This document shows, piece by piece, positions 61,173-64,000 of a stretch of DNA of 64,000 nucleotides (positions are counted from its first letter, which is position 1; each line of letters begins with the position of its first letter). The notes under the pieces are model-generated. The model did no database searches. It was not told the origin of the DNA and saw only the letters and a list, made by a program, of their open reading frames with translations. This stretch comes from Myxococcales bacterium. Its GTDB lineage: Bacteria > Myxococcota_A > Polyangia > Polyangiales > Ga0077539. Location: positions 124,001 through 188,000 of the forward strand of contig JAEUKI010000003.1 in assembly GCA_016793325.1 (NCBI GenBank), given 5' to 3'. A program made the translations under genes and the position numbers.

Positions 61173-62078
61173 ATGGCGTCGATTCCACGAGCGCGGCGCG
61201 CGCCTCGCAACGCGAGTCACAACTCCGCCGACACTCTCGCGTTGCTCTACGACGAGCACGGGCTGTCGACGACGGAGTACATCATCGTGCTCGCGCTCAT
61301 CGCGGTCGGAGCGATCGCCGCGTGGCGAGGATTCGGCGCGAGCGTTCGCTCGAAGGTGAACACGGGCGGCGGTGAAATCGCAGACCTCGCGGGCGGCGCG
61401 AGCGGCGGCGGCGAAGGCGCTGGCGGCGGTTCGGGCGACTTCGCGGGCGGCGGCGGCGGATCGAGCTCGAGCGCGGGCGGCGGAGGCTCGGGATCGAGCG
61501 CGGGCGGCGGTTCGGGCAGCGCGAACGGCGGAGGCTCGGGCGGCGCGAACGGCGGCGGCGCGGGGAGCGGCGGCAACGGAGCGCAAGCGAGCAACGGCTC
61601 CGGCGGCTCCGGCGGAGCCAACGGAACCAACGGCGCTGCTGGATCCGGCGGCGCCAGTGGCCCGAACGGAGCGAACGGAGCGAACGGTGCCAACGGCGGC
61701 AACGGCGCCAACGCGGCGCAGAGCAACTCCAACGTGTCGCAGGGCGGTACCTCGGACATCGACCGCGCGAACGAAGCGCTCGACCGTCAGGCCGCAGAAG
61801 AGCTTCGCGCGCGTCGCATGGTGGCCTTCGGCGTGGCGGCGATCTGCCTGCTCAGCCTCATCGGCCTCGCGATCTACAACCAGTATCGAGCCAAGAAGAT
61901 CCGCGAAGAAGCGGCCCGACAGAAGGACCTCGCGGCGCGACAAGCGGCGTATGCGCAGGGGCTCGACGGCGCGTCCATGAGCATGACGCCTCCGCCGCCG
62001 ACGATGGGCGGAGGAGCCGCTGCACCCGCGACCGACAGCTTGGCAGACATCACCATCCCGCCTCCACCCAAGGTGTGA
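61173..62078 (+). CDS. Flp/Tad-pilin-like protein with Gly-rich extension and second membrane helix
   Basis: A 301-residue protein starting at ATG 61173. The N-terminus is a class III (Flp/TadE-type) prepilin signal: a cleavable leader ending in Gly 30, then LSTTEYIIVLALIAVGAIAAW with the conserved Glu at mature position 5. The middle (residues 64-185) is a tract of Gly, Ser, Asn and Ala, and a second hydrophobic helix lies near 213-233 (AFGVAAICLLSLIGLAIY), followed by a Lys/Arg/Gln-rich segment and Pro-rich tail. Such a fusion is not a standard pilin, which ends after about 60 residues. It precedes a secreted protein gene by 2 bases. Confidence 0.75.
   Translation: MASIPRARRAPRNASHNSADTLALLYDEHGLSTTEYIIVLALIAVGAIAAWRGFGASVRSKVNTGGGEIADLAGGASGGGEGAGGGSGDFAGGGGGSSSSAGGGGSGSSAGGGSGSANGGGSGGANGGGAGSGGNGAQASNGSGGSGGANGTNGAAGSGGASGPNGANGANGANGGNGANAAQSNSNVSQGGTSDIDRANEALDRQAAEELRARRMVAFGVAAICLLSLIGLAIYNQYRAKKIREEAARQKDLAARQAAYAQGLDGASMSMTPPPPTMGGGAAAPATDSLADITIPPPPKV
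61362..61735 (+). repeat. Gly/Ser/Asn-rich low-complexity tract
   Basis: About 370 bases of GGC-rich codons, first Gly/Ser/Ala (GGGSG type) and then a stretch with Gly-Ala-Asn repeats (GANGANGANGGN type). This encodes the flexible middle of the Flp-like protein. Confidence 0.78.
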
Positions 62079-62080
62079 AC

Positions 62081-64000
62081 ATGACCTCGCGCACCCAACG
62101 ACCCTGGACTGCGCGACGATCGCGCTCTGTGGCCATCGCGGCGATCTCCCTCGGGATCGTCGGCGCGCTCGCGCGAGACTCGGCGGCGCAGAGCGTCGCG
62201 GACCTCGACCCACATATTCGAGTCACCGCATCAGCGATGCCGAATCCGACGATCACCCTCCGGTGGAACGCGTCGACGGTGGCGCAGAATTTCATCGTTC
62301 GGCGCCGTGACGATCCAGGGGACGCGTTCGCGATGGTCGCGATGCTGGGCGCGACGGCCACGAGCTACGAGGACCGCGGCGTGATGCCGGGACGCACGTA
62401 CGAGTACGCCGTCCAGCGGCGCTCGATGACGGGCGCGACGCTTGCCAGTGGCGAGGCGTACGTGCTCGCGGGGATCGACGTTCCCTTTCGCGACGATCCG
62501 GGCGTGGTCGCTGTGGTGATCGACGAAGAGACCGCGGCGGCCAACGCGATGAAGCTCTCGCGGTACGAAGAGGACCTGCGCGCGGACGGCTGGAGCGTCG
62601 AGCGTGTCACGGTGCGACGAATGGACCCTCCGCCGATGGTGCGCGCTGCGCTGCAGCGGCTCGCGATGACGCACGCGGAGCGCTTCAGCGCCGCGGTGCT
62701 GATCGGCGCCGTTCCCAGGGCTTTTTCGGGCAATTTGAGGCCTGATGGCCACGCGGATCACGAAGGCGCGTGGCCCGCGGACGGCTACTACGGCGACCTC
62801 GACGGCAACTGGACGGACACGCGCGACTACGGCGGAACCAACTTCAACGCCAACCGCGCGGGCGATGGAAAGTTCGACCCATCGTCGTTGCCGTCGACAC
62901 TCGAGATCGCGGTGGGCCGCGTCGACGCCGAGGGCATGACCGCCTTCAACGCGATGCCCGCGGAGCTCATCGGGCGCTATCTCGATCGCAACCACGCGTA
63001 TCGCGTGGGCGAGTTTGCTCCGCGGCCTCGCACGTGGGTCACGGACTCGTTCGGCTACTTCAACGGCGAAGCGTTTTCGCGCGCCGCGTGGCGGGACGGA
63101 AACGTGGTGTTCGGCGCCGATCCCGAGTCGGGCCGACCGTTCTTCGATGCGCTCGAAGACCCCGCGGGCGGCTACGCGTTCGCCTTCGGTTGCGGCGGTG
63201 GAAACCCGCAAGGCGCAGGCGGCGTCGGCAGCACGATGGACTTCGTGCGGCGCATGCCTCGCTCGGTGTTCGTCGGTCTCTTCGGCTCGTACTTCGGCGA
63301 CTGGGCGTACGCGAACAACTTTCTTCGCGCGCCGCTGTTCGCGCAGCCCGGAGCGCTCGCGTCGCTGTGGTTCGCGCGGCCGTGGGCGCACCTGCATGGC
63401 CTCGGCGCGATGCGATCGTTCGGCGACGAGTTTCTTCGAACGGTTCAAGGCACGGGCTACGACATCGGCGTCGCGCGCATGGGCGTGCATCAGGGACTCA
63501 TGGGCGACCCGACGCTGCGGATGTTCACCGTGCGGCCGCCCACGATGCTTCGCGCCAACGCGACAACGGACGGCGTCGCGCTCACATGGGGGCCGTCGCC
63601 CGAGTCTGGCCTCGTCGGCTATCACGTGTTTCGTGTGCGCGCGTCGGAGGCCGATCGCGTGGCGGCCGAGCGCATCACGATGACGCCCGTGACCGAGACC
63701 TCGTTCGTCGATCGCACGGCGACGGCCGCGATGGAGTACCGCTATCGCGTCGTCGCGGTGGGGCGCGCGAGCACGGGCTCGGGGACGTTTCACAATCACT
63801 CATTGGGCGTGATGGCGACGGTGACGCCGCTCGCACCGGCGCTCGACGCGGGCGCGGGCGACGGTGGGACGATGCCCGCAGGTGACGGCGGTGCGGACGC
63901 GAGCGCGCCTTCGAGCGACGCGTCTTCCGATGGGTCGACGCGGCCTCCGTCGATGGGAGGGTGTGGCTGCGCGACGCCGACGCGTTCGCGTGCGCCGTGG
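62081..64000 (+). CDS. Secreted C25-peptidase-like protein with FnIII domains, 3' truncated
   Basis: The frame is open from ATG 62081 to the window end (640 residues visible). A signal peptide is followed by an FnIII-like domain (about 48-115), a C25 gingipain-like region (about 125-485: LEIAVGRVDAEGM, GDPTLRMFTV), a second FnIII domain (about 490-575) and an Asp/Gly-rich linker ending in GGCGCATP, as at the start of a MYXO-CTERM sorting tail. In active C25 enzymes a GHG and a later SCxTGxF hold the catalytic His and Cys. Here they read FGCGGGNP and LFGSYFGDW, so the catalytic residues look replaced. It is close behind the Flp-like gene. Confidence 0.78.
   Translation, partial: MTSRTQRPWTARRSRSVAIAAISLGIVGALARDSAAQSVADLDPHIRVTASAMPNPTITLRWNASTVAQNFIVRRRDDPGDAFAMVAMLGATATSYEDRGVMPGRTYEYAVQRRSMTGATLASGEAYVLAGIDVPFRDDPGVVAVVIDEETAAANAMKLSRYEEDLRADGWSVERVTVRRMDPPPMVRAALQRLAMTHAERFSAAVLIGAVPRAFSGNLRPDGHADHEGAWPADGYYGDLDGNWTDTRDYGGTNFNANRAGDGKFDPSSLPSTLEIAVGRVDAEGMTAFNAMPAELIGRYLDRNHAYRVGEFAPRPRTWVTDSFGYFNGEAFSRAAWRDGNVVFGADPESGRPFFDALEDPAGGYAFAFGCGGGNPQGAGGVGSTMDFVRRMPRSVFVGLFGSYFGDWAYANNFLRAPLFAQPGALASLWFARPWAHLHGLGAMRSFGDEFLRTVQGTGYDIGVARMGVHQGLMGDPTLRMFTVRPPTMLRANATTDGVALTWGPSPESGLVGYHVFRVRASEADRVAAERITMTPVTETSFVDRTATAAMEYRYRVVAVGRASTGSGTFHNHSLGVMATVTPLAPALDAGAGDGGTMPAGDGGADASAPSSDASSDGSTRPPSMGGCGCATPTRSRAPW

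Noticed and set aside
61362..61735. Possible non-coding repeat array
   Set aside because: The tract stays in frame within a protein with a clear N-terminal signal and C-terminal helix, so it is coding low complexity.
1..64000. Prophage, transposon, or antiphage defence island
   Set aside because: No integrase, transposase, structural phage gene, restriction enzyme or recognised defence module was found; the TerB-like gene alone is not enough.

Overview
The window is 64 kb of GC-rich bacterial chromosome packed with genes on both strands; no gap between genes exceeds about 250 bases. The gene content points to a myxobacterium (Myxococcota, probably a Polyangiales or Sandaracinus-like lineage). 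The indicators are a eukaryote-like Ser/Thr kinase and PP2C phosphatase, a caspase-like protease with PPC domains, a MopE-type Asp-rich metal-binding motif, a response regulator with a DUF4388 (PATAN) domain, several ECF sigma factor cassettes, many Asp/Gly- or Pro-rich lipoproteins, and a final protein ending in a Cys-containing tail like the start of a MYXO-CTERM sorting signal. The lineage is inferred from family content, not from a marker-gene search. I see no phage, insertion sequence, CRISPR array or integrase, and the window looks like ordinary core and lineage-specific chromosome.

Layout. 1-8.2 kb: truncated caspase-like protease, CE15-type esterase lipoprotein, S51-like hydrolase, pyrimidine-nucleoside phosphorylase, an ECF sigma factor with a lipoprotein, and a TetR regulator. 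8.3-16.1 kb: small secreted protein, then a DUF58 / transglutaminase / MoxR / TPR operon. 16.2-18.5 kb: KefG-KefC type K+ efflux pair. 18.5-25.6 kb: Ser/Thr kinase, WalJ-like metallo-hydrolase, long acyl-CoA dehydrogenase with a palindromic operator, PP2C phosphatase, MpaB-family oxygenase and a methyltransferase. 25.6-28.0 kb: an SPFH protein tightly coupled to a divergent NAD-kinase-like protein. 28.2-33.1 kb: TrmL, an outer-membrane-like protein, DUF952, a MazG-like pyrophosphohydrolase and a membrane glycosyltransferase. 33.2-36.8 kb: a YqiJ-like protein, flotillin and a small potassium-channel-like protein in one operon. 37-45.7 kb: coiled-coil protein, zinc ribbon, pyrophosphatase, TerB-like protein, PBP1A, GNAT and FKBP. 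45.7-46.4 kb: two tRNA-Ser genes and a lipoprotein with two identical twin-CX3C modules. 46.5-50.4 kb: HD and MBL hydrolases and a membrane sulfatase-family enzyme with a MopE motif. 50.4-54 kb: an ECF sigma cassette. 54.1-59.4 kb: a reduced chemosensory operon. 59.6-61.1 kb: pyrR-pyrB. 61.2-64 kb: a Flp-pilin-like glycine-rich protein and a truncated C25-like, FnIII-containing secreted protein.

Recurring themes are translational coupling by GTGA, TTGA or TGATG overlaps (DUF58/TGase, SPFH/NAD-kinase-like, sigma/TPR, MBL/HD, response regulator/CheW, pyrR/pyrB, DUF952/MazG) and membrane-domain organisers (two separate SPFH/flotillin loci). The best candidates for undescribed biology are the YqiJ-flotillin-channel operon, the SPFH/NAD-kinase-like pair, the tandem twin-CX3C lipoprotein, the Flp-like glycine-rich protein and a C25-like protein whose catalytic residues appear replaced.
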